Positions 40,091-50,237 of a stretch of 50,237 bases of DNA are shown in pieces. The first letter of the stretch is position 1; every line of letters starts with the position of its first letter. Below the pieces are notes generated by a model. That model searched no databases, was not told the origin of the DNA, and saw nothing but the letters and a program-made list of their open reading frames with translations. The translations under genes were made by a program, and so were the position numbers. Source of the stretch: Cochliopodium minus (lineage: Eukaryota; Discosea; Himatismenida; Cochliopodiidae); contig JAMYWO010000105.1 of NCBI GenBank assembly GCA_024220525.1, positions 1-50,237 of the forward strand. The letters run 5' to 3'.

Positions 40091-42199
40091 ATGTATTTTT
40101 ATTTACTTTTATTTTTTGGAATCATTCTATTTGCAATACATCAATGGGTAAATATTTTTGATAATTCATTTAAATTTCTAATGCCTCAACAATTTCACAA
40201 AAGATTTATTACATGCATCCATCATTGAGGAATCTTCCTGGTCTACCTTGTTATCCAATAATAGGCTCAGTACCACATTTCGACATCTCTGATCCGATTT
40301 ATGGATGGGCCAAAACGGCGATAAAAAATGGATGGTAAAGAAATAAGAATATTTCAAATTTAATCACAATGATCTTATAATCAGATGATCAGATAATATA
40401 TGTTCTCATTATAATTTATTTCAGTTATAAAATTTTATATTATTTTTTATTTGTTGAGAAGGAAAGTATGGAGACTTTCAATACTCAATAGACATGCTGT
40501 ATTTGTGACCGATGCGAAATTATACAAGCAGATAACCAATGATCAAGAGGTTTATCAAAGAGATGAGAATAATTTTCTGAATATATTGATGAATGGGAGA
40601 ATGTTATTTGGAATAGATGGTGAAGAATGGAGAAAAAGAAGAAGTAAAAACTGATTATATTTTTTGAACTAAATAATCTTTTTTTATTTTTACTTTGACC
40701 ATTTATTCCAATACTAATACCAAATCTATTCAATTCTTTTTTATAGCAACAATAAATCCATTCTTCTCAAAGAAATCAATTTCCAATCATCTTGATCATA
40801 TGGTAGATATGAGCGAAAAAGCAGTGAAAGAAGCTTTGAAATTGGGAACCTTTGATACAAGGGAATTTTTAGTGAAAGTGACATTGAGTAATAATCAAGG
40901 AAATCTTCAATCTTTCTTCATATTTTAACAAATATTTTTTTTATTTGAATATAAAGGTTTCATATTGAGATTTATCTTTGATGAAGACATGAACATTCTT
41001 GAAAAAGATGAACATAAATTAGGAGGATCATTTGATGTCTTAGGACAGGAAGTAACATCAAAATCTTTCAAATTTTTTATTTATTTTTTTCTTTCATGAA
41101 AGATTCTTAAAATGAGCTTCGTTCCTGGCTATAAATATCTACCCAAATTATTTAGAAGGGAATATTACAAACAAAGAGACAATTTTGATAAATTCATGAC
41201 CCATATGATCAAAACCAACAAACACAAAAGAGAACTTAAAGACAAATCCGAAAAATCTTTGTTTGATTTTCTTTCTGATGTTTGCCAAGACGATCACAAA
41301 CTATTAACAACTGAAGTCAAAGGTAAAATTATTTTTTTAAAAAACTTGTTAAAATTCATTCTCTTTTAATAAAGGGATAATGTTTGCTGGAGTAAGAAAT
41401 TTTTTTTTTTTTTATTTTTTAAATTTACATTTTTTTTTTTCAGCACGTGACGACAGCTGTAATAAAAATTTATTTTTTTCATTTTAAATTTGAATTATTT
41501 ATGTTTATAATAGCATACTGCAACTTTTGTTTTTTACGAACTTTTGAAAAATGAGGAAATAATGAAAGAAGTAATGGAAGAATTGGATAATGTTTTAGTA
41601 AATGGGAAAATAGAAAGTTACCAAGAAGTAAGACAACTAGTAAAATTACAAGCTTGCATAAAAGAAACGTTGAGATTACGTAATTAATCAAGATAAACTT
41701 ATAATTAGATTTATTAATTTTTATATTATTTTGAAAGATAATGTTGTTGCAACAACAAATCTTTTGACTAGAGATGACTCAGATTTGGACGGGCAACACA
41801 TTCCTAAAGGAACGTTGATTTTTGGTCTCACCAAATACATGCTGATCAGCCCTCTTTATTGGAATGAACCTGAAAATTTTGTTCCACAAAGATTCTGGGA
41901 CAAAAATTACCCAGAAAAGGAGTTGCCAGAAGATGTGACAAGAGAAATGGTAAGAAAACTTTAATCTTTTCAAATTTCTTTAATATAAAATTTTTTTTTA
42001 GGTTTATGTTCCTTTTTTGAGAGGTAGACATACTTGTGTTGGTATTGATTTGGCTCATCAAGAAATTTTAGTTTTAGTTGCAACTTTTTTGAAGCAGTTA
42101 ACAATAGAATGTGTTGATCTCAAAAAATTCAAACCTACTCAAACTGTTACTCTTGAACCAAACAATCTGATTTTAAAAGTTACTAAAAGAATCTTCTGA
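40091..42199 (+). CDS. Cytochrome P450, copy A, 477 aa, eleven exons
   Basis: Membrane-anchored haem monooxygenase. Exons: 40091-40147, 40204-40334, 40462-40643, 40747-40887, 40957-41051, 41103-41322, 41375-41391, 41444-41458, 41514-41679, 41738-41949 and 42002-42199. The order is an N-terminal anchor (MYFYLLLFFGIILFAIHQW), proline-rich LPGLPCYPIIGSVP, and WRKRR of helix C. The I-helix FAG-HVTTA is built from the 17-nt and 15-nt micro-exons. K-helix ETLR (ExxR), PENFVPQRFW and the haem loop PFLRGRHTCVG follow. The I-helix acid (D/E in AGxD/ET) is Val here, unlike copy B, which may affect proton delivery. Substrate unknown; fatty acid or sterol oxidation is possible. Confidence 0.9.
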
Positions 42200-42373
42200 A
42201 AAAAAAAAAAAAATAAAAAATTTGTAAAATAAACTTTGAAATAATAAAAATTGATTTTCACAATTTTTATTTTGGTCAAAAATAATTTGAAGATATTTAT
42301 TTTATCTTGAGTGATTATAATTTAAAGCGGAACAAAAATAAGATGCTCAAAATAAAATAAAAAAAAAAAACGT

Positions 42374-44564
42374 ATGATATTCTACATTTTACTCTTGATC
42401 ACAGTTTTTCTTTTCTTGATCTATCAATGGGTAATAAAAGAAAAAAACATTTTGCTTCATTATCACATTTGTGATTTATATTTCGTTCACAAAAAGAAAT
42501 ATTACATGCATCCATCTTTGAAAAGACTTCCAGGTCTTGGAACCTATCCTTTTGTTGGTTCCATTCCATATTTTGATAAATCGAACCCAGTATATGGATG
42601 GTCGAAAGTTGCAATCGAAAATGAATGGTAAAACAAAGAAGAAATCCACAAGAAAATATTCATCTAAAGAATCTTTTTTTTTTTTCAAATCAAATTATAA
42701 AAAGATTAATAATAATATATTTTATTAAATTTATATATATTTTCCTCATTTAAGATCTTCAAAATTTTAAATTCTAATATTTTTGCTTTTTTTTTTTTTT
42801 AGGAAAGTTTGGAGACTCTCTATTCTCAATGCGCATTGTGTATTCGTTTCAGATCCGAAATTATACAAGCAGATCACCAATGATCAAGAGGTGTATCAAA
42901 GAGATGATAATAATACCTTGCTGAATGAAATCATGAATGGGAGAATGTTATTTGGAATAGATGGTGAAGAATGGAGAAAAAGAAGATGTAAAAACTGATT
43001 TATTTTTAAAAATAATCTTTTTTATATTTATACCAAATACAATTACCCTTATCTTCAAATTTAGCAATTATGAATCCATTCTTCTCAAAGAAATCAATTT
43101 CCAATCATCTTGATCATATGGTAGATATGAGCGAAATTGCAGTGAAAGAAGCTTTGAAATTGGGAACCTTTGATTCAAGAGAATTATTGCTCAAAGTATC
43201 GCTGAGTAAAATCCAATTACCTCCCTAATAATATCCCAAAAATTTTAATATTTAATTATTGCAGGTGTTATATTGAGATTTATCTTTGATGAAGACATGG
43301 ATATCCTCACAAATGATGAACATAAAATTGGAAAATCATTTCATACGTTAGGATCAGAAGTAAAATCAAAATTAACTTTCAATTTTTCTTTTTTAAAAAT
43401 TTTTTGATCATTTAAAAAGATTTTGAAAATGGGATTCATTCCTGGCTACAAACATCTTCCAAGATTCCTCAGAAAAGAATATTATGACCAAAGAGACAAC
43501 TTTGAAAAGTTTGTGAGACACATGATCAAAACTTACAATGACAACAGGGTTCACAAAGAGGGTGAAGAAAACTCTTTGTTTGGACACCTTTTGGATGTTT
43601 ATAAAGATAACCATGAAGTGATAATGAATGAAGTAAAAGGTGGGAACATTTTAAAAAAATTTTGTAATTTTTTTATTAAATTTTTAACGAAGGGATAATG
43701 TTTGCGGGTGTAAAAATGTTGAATTACTAAAATTTTATTTTTTTTTTTAATAAATTTTTTTAAAAGCACGAAACTTCAGCTGTAAAAATTAAAAATAATA
43801 TATCAGATTTAAATTTTTTTTATTATTATAATTATTAGCACACTGCAACTTTTGTTTTTTATGAACTTTTGAAAAACAAAGATATCATGAACGAAGTAAT
43901 TGAAGAATTGGATAATGTATTAGTGAACGGAAAAATAGAAAACTACCAAGATTTAAAACAGCTCGTAAAATTGGAAGCTTGTATCAAAGAAACATTGAGA
44001 CTTTGTAAAATGATAAATCTCTTTAAAATAATTATTGAATTTAATTTTGAATTTAATTATTTTTCAAATAGATACTGCAGCTGGAAATACAAATGTAATA
44101 AACGTAAAAGATTCAGAGCTAGATGGAAACCACATTCCAAAAGGAACTCTAATTTTTGGGTTGACCCAGTTTTTACACAGAAGTCCGCTATATTGGAACG
44201 AACCTGACAAATTTTTCCCTCAAAGATTCTGGGACAAAGATTACAAAGAAAAAAAATTGCCAGATGACATCACAAGAGAAATGGTAACATTAAAATTAGA
44301 AATTAATTATCCTCCAAAAAATTTTAACTTTAAACTTTTGAAATTAATTTAATTTAAATTTAAAAAAAGGTTTATGCTCCTTTTATGAGAGGTAGACATA
44401 CTTGTATTGGAATGCATATGGCTAACCAAGAAATATTGGTTTTTGTTGCAACTTTTCTCAAGCATGTCAAGATTGAGTGTATTGATATAAACAAATTTTC
44501 GATCAGGCAAACTGCTACTCTTGAACCAAACAATCTAATTTTAAAAGTTTCAAAGAGAAATTAG
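42374..44564 (+). CDS. Cytochrome P450, copy B, 477 aa, eleven exons
   Basis: Tandem paralogue of copy A with the same exon plan and exon lengths almost throughout. Exons: 42374-42430, 42497-42627, 42803-42987, 43065-43205, 43265-43359, 43420-43639, 43693-43709, 43767-43781, 43839-44004, 44072-44283 and 44370-44564. Anchor MIFYILLLITVFLFLIYQW, LPGLGTYPFVGSIP, WRKRR, I-helix FAG-HETSA with the canonical acid, ETLR, PDKFFPQRFW and haem loop PFMRGRHTCIG. All catalytic landmarks are intact. It is followed by a hydroxylase and a cytochrome b5, which could form a lipid-modifying set. Substrate unknown. Confidence 0.92.
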
Positions 44565-44999
44565 ATATTTTTTTCCAATTAAATTTTCTCACTTTTATTT
44601 TTAAATTATTATAATTAATATTATTATTATTATTATTATTTTTTTTTCAAAAAATTGCGCCAAATATTTTTCTCCTTTTTATTTTTTTTTGTTTTCAAAG
44701 AAATCTTTTGTTCAAATAAATTTTTAATCCTCCTATTAAAGGTGAATTAAATTTGAAATTATGAAGTTGATGAAAAAAGGATTATCATAGATTCAAATCA
44801 AGAAAGTAAAATTGCTTTGAAGAATTTGTTGAAAATTCTAAACATTCAGTTAATTTAATTTCGAAAAAAAAGCCAAAATTATTTAAAAAAAATAAACTCC
44901 CTTTCCTCAAAATAAAAATTAAAAATAAAAAAAAAAATTTACCCTTTTTGATCATTTGTTAAAATTTGTTTTTAAAAGAAAAACTTAAATAAATAGGTG
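44565..44999 (+). other. Intergenic, 435 bp, with (ATT)n
   Basis: No gene seen. A short (ATT)n run lies at about 44620-44645, followed by AT-rich spacer up to the hydroxylase gene. Confidence 0.5.
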
Positions 45000-46726
45000 A
45001 TGGAATTAAAAGATCCTCTTGAATATGTTTTGCCATATCTTTTTGTGGCAGTATTTGCGGAAAATGCGTATTTTTATATGAAAGGCCAACGAATCAAACT
45101 ATACGATTCATTGAGGTAAATTAATGGGAAATCAAAAATAAATGAGTTTACCAAAATTGAATACTTTTTTAACGTATTTGAAAATGATTAATAATTTTAA
45201 TTTATTTTTATTTTAATTTTTATTTAATTTTATCACAGTTCATTTGCATCAGGTGGACTGGATTTATCAGTTGAATGGATATTACTTTTACAACAAAATA
45301 CAATAGGAGGATTTATAGATAATCTCTTCACAACATATCAAATTAAGGAGATGAACATTCTGATGGGATTCTCGTTATTATTCTTGGTAGATCTATCTTA
45401 CTATTGGGCACATTATAGTTCACATAATGTATCCTTCATTTGGGCTCTTCATGCACGTAAAAAAATTATTTCAGTGAAAAATTAATAAATTACAAAATAT
45501 TGAAATTCAATTTAAATTTAAAACATTTTTTCCCAAAAAAATATTAATCCTTTTATATTTTTTAATATTTGTTTAGCTCATCATTCAAGTGAAGAATATA
45601 ACTTAACAACAGGTAAAAAAGAATTTTAATTGATAAAATCATTTAAAAACTCTTTTTTTTTTTTTATGACCATTAATTGAATTTTTGTTTTAAAAGCTTT
45701 TAGACAGGGATTATTCGAATCTCTTTCAAATTTTTTCTTTTTTCTTCCTTGGTGCGTATTTTTCCCTTTCAAATGGATTGTGTTCTTCAGAAAAATGTAA
45801 AAAATATTAAATAAAAATTAATCATGATTAATTTATTATTTTTTTCATTATTTCAATAGAAACCTATTGTGGCAATTTTTCGTACATACTGAGTGTATTT
45901 ACAAGTTACCATACTGGTTCGAAAATTTCTTTAATACACCTTCTCACCATAGAGTTCATCATGCAAGAAATGTATCTTTTTTTAAAAAAAAATATTTATT
46001 TTTTTTTTATTTTTCAATTTTTTTTTGAACAGAAAATATATTGTGACAAGAATTATGGAGGGATGTTTATCATTTGGGACAAAATCTTTGGAACTTATGA
46101 AGAAGAAACCGAAAAACCTGTTTTTGGATTAGTTCATCCTGTGCAAACATTCGAACCATTACAAAGTAAAAAAAAATTAAAATTTTTCATTTTCTTTTTT
46201 TTTATTATTTACAAAATTTTTTTTTTTTTTAGTTCAAATGGTTCACTTTAAAAACATTTATGAACAAGTCATGACTTATCCTACTTTGTCACTCAAACTA
46301 AAATCTCTCATCTCCCCTCCTGGCTACACTTACGATCCAATCACCAAAAAAGACTATGTGATGCCTCTCCCAGAGAAAATAGATGGCTCAATTCCCAAAC
46401 TTGACACAAGGGGAAACAAATACTCCAATGTGTTTGGCATCTACTCTTTTCTAATCATTTTTTTTACTTTTTCATGGGTTAAAGGGAATCAAAACCAACT
46501 TTTTCTTTTTGATGTTATTTGTTTACAAATTGTCATTGTTTGTGTCTTGTCCAACATCTTCTTGGTCAATGAGAACAAGAGGTATTTTACTTACTACTAC
46601 TCTGTTTTCCTTTTCACTCTTTTCACTTTGGCTGTTTGTGATTTTCTTCTCATTTCTAAATTGTATTTACTTTGTTTATATTCCTCTCAATTTCTTTTTC
46701 AAATGTTTGTTTTGAAGAATTTTTGA
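45000..46726 (+). CDS. AGMO-like membrane hydroxylase (fatty acid hydroxylase superfamily), 402 aa
   Basis: Seven exons: 45000-45115, 45239-45456, 45577-45612, 45697-45796, 45860-45971, 46033-46165 and 46233-46726. A di-iron membrane enzyme with the three His clusters in order: WAHYSSH (HxxxH), HAPHHSSEEYN (HxxHH) and SHHRVHHARN (HxxHH). The surroundings DLSYYWAH, HHSSEEYNLTTAFRQG and YGGMFIIWDKIFGTY best match alkylglycerol monooxygenase (AGMO/TMEM195), which cleaves ether lipids with O2 and tetrahydrobiopterin. A sterol-desaturase-like activity is the alternative. The C-terminal exon adds four hydrophobic segments, in keeping with AGMO topology. It follows two P450 genes and precedes a cytochrome b5 gene. 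Confidence 0.87.
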
Positions 46727-46745
46727 AAAAAATTATAAAATAAAA

Positions 46746-46883
46746 ATGTTCATAGATGATGATTATTCTGGTATATTTTTGTTGATTTTTCTCAATCTTA
46801 TCATTTTCCTTCCCATCATCTTTTATAATATTATTTATTCCAATACGCAATCAAATAATGGCCTGAATATATTCAAAAAGATG
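46746..46883 (+). CDS. Membrane-segment exon, possibly the 5' exon of the cytochrome b5 gene
   Basis: ATG 20 bp after the hydroxylase stop opens MFIDDDYSGIFLLIFLNLII and continues through a membrane segment to a GTAAAT donor at 46884. It can be joined in phase 0 to an acceptor at 47207 just inside the b5 ORF (326-bp intron), giving an N-terminally anchored b5. Unspliced, it would read on as a 72-aa ORF to 46964. Confidence 0.4.
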
Positions 46884-47198
46884 GTAAATAAAAAAGGAAA
46901 ATCAACAAATATATCTATTTATTTTGTATCTTTTCATATCAAAACACCCATAACAAGAATTTGATTAAAAAAATTTAATATGACTCATTATAATAAAAAT
47001 TAGCAAATTATTATTGAAGATAATAATAGATATCATTCTACAACTCATTTAACATCTATCCATTCCATAATCAAATGCAATAATCAATAAAAGAGAAAAT
47101 CAATGTTAATTTAATAAACTAACTATTTTGGAAATATGAAATGATAAATACAAAGACAATGGAACATTTATATAGTATCATTTAATCTCTTATTATTT

Positions 47199-47441
47199 AT
47201 GAATAAGGAAAATTATACAAAGAAACAAGTTAGATTGCATAATAAGAAGGGAGATATCTGGATAATAGTTAAAAACGATGTGTATGACGTATCTTCCTAC
47301 GTGGATATCCATCCAGGAGGAGATAAATCGATCATGAAAAAGGCAGGAAAGGATAACACAAAGGGATTCTTTCAGGATTACCATCCAAAACTAACATACG
47401 AATATCTACAAGAATATAAGATTGGAATATTGATTGATTAA
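47199..47441 (+). CDS. Cytochrome b5 domain protein
   Basis: Haem-binding electron carrier, 80 aa from ATG 47199. The fold landmarks are KGDIWIIVKNDVYDVSSYVD, IHPGGDKSIMKKAGKDNTKG with the first haem-ligand His (HPGG), and FFQDYHPKLTYEYLQEYKIG with the second ligand His. It can pass electrons to desaturases, hydroxylases or P450s, which fits its position after two P450s and a hydroxylase. The start may instead lie at 46746 with splicing. It is convergent with the MFS gene, whose stop codon is only 64 bp away. Confidence 0.88.
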   Translation: MNKENYTKKQVRLHNKKGDIWIIVKNDVYDVSSYVDIHPGGDKSIMKKAGKDNTKGFFQDYHPKLTYEYLQEYKIGILID

Positions 47442-47504
47442 AACAGTAAATTTTTTTTTTTTTTTTTTTATTTTAATTTAAAAATAATTTTTTTTTTTTT
47501 TATT

Positions 47505-50237
47505 TCATAATATTTTGTTGATTTTTCTAAAGTTGATGGATTCAGCTTTTATGAGAAAAGTGATGGAAAAAATGATCAAAAGGACTAACCCTTCAAACAA
47601 GAAAATAAACCAATAATTGACAGGAAACCCTACAAAATAAAAAAAAATAAAAATAAAAAAAGTAAAATAAAATTATTATTCTATATTACCTTTTCCGTTT
47701 GTTAAACTCCAAGATAACACTTTTATTTTTTTTTAAAAAAAATTTTTAGTTAATTTATTAGTTTATTCTGTTTTTTTTTGTTACTTAAACTTCCTATGGC
47801 AGGACCAAAAGATCTAAACAGAGCAACTCTATTTTAATAAAATTAAAACTAAGAAACAAATAAAAAATGTAGAATAATAATCAAAAAAAAATTTTAAAAA
47901 GTTACTAAAATAAAAACCAATAAAAATAAAAATAAAAATAAGAATTAAATCAAACAATTTTAAAATCAAATTAAAAATAAAAAACAAAAAAAAATATTAA
48001 ATAATCAAAAAATAAAAAAAAAAATCAAAAAAATTAAAACAAAGAAACTATTTCAAATAAAAATAAAAAAATTTTATAAATAAAAATAAAAAAAAATATT
48101 AAATAATAAAAACAAAAAAACTATTTTAAATTAAAATTAAAAATTAAAAAAATCAATTAAATTTTACAAGGACTGTGCAAAACCATTCACAGCACCAAGT
48201 CTTCTTGGCTCTTCAGAGTTGTTGATGAGCATGAAAACGCATGTGTAAGCTGAAACTAACCCTACTGATCTGATTAATGTTCCGCTTACCAAATAAACCC
48301 AAAGCCAAACTCTTCCAAACTTTGTTTTAATAAAGGCAAATTAAATAAAATAAATAAAATAAATAAAATAAATAAAATAAATAAAATAAATAAAATTAAT
48401 TTTTGAATTTACATTTAAAAAATCGTTTGCAAAAGGCATTAATGCCATAGTTGGAACTACCATAAGAATTCCCACTTTGAATACAATGAGAGGTTTGAAT
48501 TTGTTGACTATGGGAGGGAAAATGAAAGTTTGGTAGATCAGAACGACTATTCCTCCAACCATGAAAAATGTTCCTAACTCCGAAGGTCCCATACTAAAAT
48601 AAAAATTATAAAAATTAAAATAAAAAATAAAATTTTTAAAAACTCACTAAAAATGTTATTTATAAATTATTAAAATCAAAAAAATAAAAAAAATAAAAAA
48701 TCTTTAAATTAAAAAAGAATAAAAATAAAATAAATAAAAATTTAAAATAATCAACATAAATATATTCAAATATTTAAAATTAAAAAAAAAAAAATAAAAA
48801 AAAGTGTTAAACTCTTTAATAAAAAATTGAAAATATAAAAAATAAAAAAAAATAAACTCATTTAATTAAACTAAAAATAAATAAATAAAATAAAATGACA
48901 AAAAAAATTTTTTTACTCAATTCCTCCTTCTATTTTTTTTTTTGCAATCAAAATTAAAAAAAATGTTTTTTTTTTTTCATTTTTTTTTTTTACTATCTTG
49001 AGCAACAACAGCCCAAAGAGAAAAAGTCTCATCAAAAATGATGGTGACAAACCCAACGAGGCCATAAAGAAAAGAAGTGACGACAACCTCCCTACTCTTC
49101 AACAAGAGTTTGATCTCATCAAACTTACCCCTCCCCTTCCCTTCTCCCGAAATTTCTTTTTTTAAAATTTTATTTTCTTCGTTTTTATTTTCATTTTCAT
49201 TTTCGTTCTCATTTTCGTTTTCATTTTCGTTTTGATTGTCCAAAATTATTTCTTGGTTGAACAAATTTTTTTTGCTTTTTTTTTTGTTTGGTGTTTTGCT
49301 TAATAGAGGTACGTCTTCAAAATCATTTTCTCCGTGATCTTCTTTCTTAAAAATTTGGAATTGAGAAAAAAATATTAAAAAAAAAAAAATTAAAAAAAAT
49401 TTAAAATAAGTGAAAATAAATTTGAAAAAATTTGAAAAAATTAAAATTATTTTAAAATGACAAATTTACATCATTTATTTCTTAAAAAATTAAATAAAGA
49501 TTTAATAATAAAAAATTAAAATTAATTTTAAATCTCATTTATTTCTTAAAAAATTGGTAAAAAATAAAATTGTTCAAAAAAAAAACTTTTCAAAAAAAAA
49601 AAAAGAATTTTACCTTGAAATATTCATCATTAAATATTTTTTCTTTATCTTCTATATCGGTTTTTTTTTCAATAACGCTTTTATCCAAAGTTTCTTTTAG
49701 ATGAAACAACCCGACTAAAAATCCTACTATTGAAATGAACCCTGACAGCAAACAGGGAATGAGGTAGGGGAATCTATGAAGAAAAGATCCAACTGGAAAT
49801 ACGTCAGGTAATTTTTGATGTGGATTAACCTAAAAGAAATTTTTATTTTTTTATTTTTTAATTTACAATTTTTTTAGATTTTTTTTTTCAAATTTTTTAT
49901 TTTTTATTTATTTTATCATTTTATTTTTTATTCATTGAAAAAAATTTTTTAGATTTTTTTTTTGAGAAATTTTACAGTCCAGCCAGAAATTGTTGGTCCT
50001 TAAATGAGAATGTTTTAAAAAAATGGAAATTTTTTTTTTTTTTTTTCACCTACTACCAAACCAAGCCCAAATGCCATCCCAAAAACTCCAAAAGCCTTTA
50101 AAATGAAAAAAAGAATATTTAAATAATAAATAAATTAAAAAAAAAAAAACTAGAAATTTGTTAATAAAAAATAAAAAATAAAAAATAAAAAATAAAAAAT
50201 AAAAAATAAAAAATAAAAAATAAAAAATAAAAAATAA
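47505..50237 (-). CDS. MFS transporter, ZIFL1-like, C-terminal part (enters from right edge)
   Basis: Ten exons on the minus strand: 50095-50050, 49998-49976 (23 nt), 49829-49614, 49345-48994, 48929-48917 (13 nt), 48593-48413, 48319-48168, 47828-47785, 47719-47690 and 47629-47505. They give 393 residues in one phase. It begins AFGVFGMAFGLGLVVG, then PTISGWT and FLHRFPYLIPCLLSGFIS with FHLKETL. A long cytosolic loop with an Asn-Glu repeat follows. FDETFSLWAVVAQ, then KGGIDMGPSELGTF, then LGAVNGFAQSLVALFRSFGP and the last helix close the protein. All are ZIFL1-type landmarks. It begins exactly where the MFS gene at 1-928 stops, so the two probably form one 533-aa protein across the window ends. 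Confidence 0.88.
48346..48396. repeat. (AAATAAAAT)n in an MFS intron
   Basis: A 9-bp unit, about five copies, inside the intron between 48413 and 48319. Confidence 0.8.
50165..50237. repeat. (TAAAAAA)n at right edge
   Basis: About ten copies of the same 7-bp unit and orientation as at position 1, inside the intron that follows MFS exon 6 if the ends are joined. Confidence 0.9.

Noticed and set aside
1042-47441. A non-standard genetic code (ciliate type)
   Set aside because: TAA, TGA and TAG all occur as natural stops at the ends of well-aligned genes, and none is needed as sense.
1-50237. tRNA or rRNA genes and transposon ORFs
   Set aside because: No cloverleaf-like GC-rich segment, no rRNA-like block, and no reverse transcriptase, integrase or transposase motif was seen on either strand.

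Overview
The window is nuclear DNA of an extremely AT-rich eukaryote. It has many short GT-AG introns (about 45-330 bp), standard stop codons (TAA, TGA and TAG all end genes), homopolymer and (AAAAAAT)n tracts between and inside genes, and families typical of free-living amoeboid protists: F-box/RCC1 proteins, calpain, multi-exon cytochrome P450s, an alkylglycerol-monooxygenase-like membrane hydroxylase, and an MFS carrier of the ZIFL1 type. A dictyostelid-like or heterolobosean-like amoeba fits, but I cannot name the species. The O2-dependent enzymes argue against a strict anaerobe. Spliced gene models here were built by eye: I joined GT..AG pairs only where the reading phase is kept and, where possible, where the product matches a family.

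Layout. (1) 1-928 (minus): the 5' half of an MFS carrier that runs off the left edge. (2) 1042-2739 (plus): an OCH1-like GT32 glycosyltransferase, divergent from the MFS gene across 113 bp. (3) 2.8-27.9 kb: about 29 mostly small, very hydrophilic genes without recognisable domains, all on the plus strand, many starting MSQ, MSF, MSE or MSS. They include two giant Glu/Arg-rich helical proteins (1120 and 510 aa) and two proteins with Cys/His knuckle repeats. The array is interrupted only by an enzyme-like 2OG-oxygenase gene (21665-24010) whose iron ligands appear lost, and that gene lies between two copies of a ~0.68 kb segmental duplication. (4) 27.9-29.1 kb: gene-poor. (5) 29.1-39.8 kb: three paralogous F-box plus multi-membrane-segment genes, an RCC1 gene cut by an assembly gap, a calpain-type protease (minus) cut by the same gap, and an F-box/RCC1 gene. 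(6) 40.1-47.4 kb (plus): two tandem P450s with identical 11-exon structure, an AGMO-like hydroxylase and a cytochrome b5, which together look like a lipid-oxidation neighbourhood. (7) 47505-50237 (minus): the 3' half of an MFS gene entering from the right edge.

The most striking structural point is that the MFS halves at the two window ends fit together. The left part stops after exon 6 in phase 0, the right part begins in phase 0 with exactly the next family residues, and both edges lie in (AAAAAAT)n sequence. Either the molecule is circular or the scaffold order is wrong, most likely at the 32000-32302 gap. The best candidate for an undescribed system is the 25-kb tandem array of hydrophilic proteins, whose members share N-terminal leader peptides, a basic/His-rich element and upstream blocks while carrying very different C-terminal bodies.
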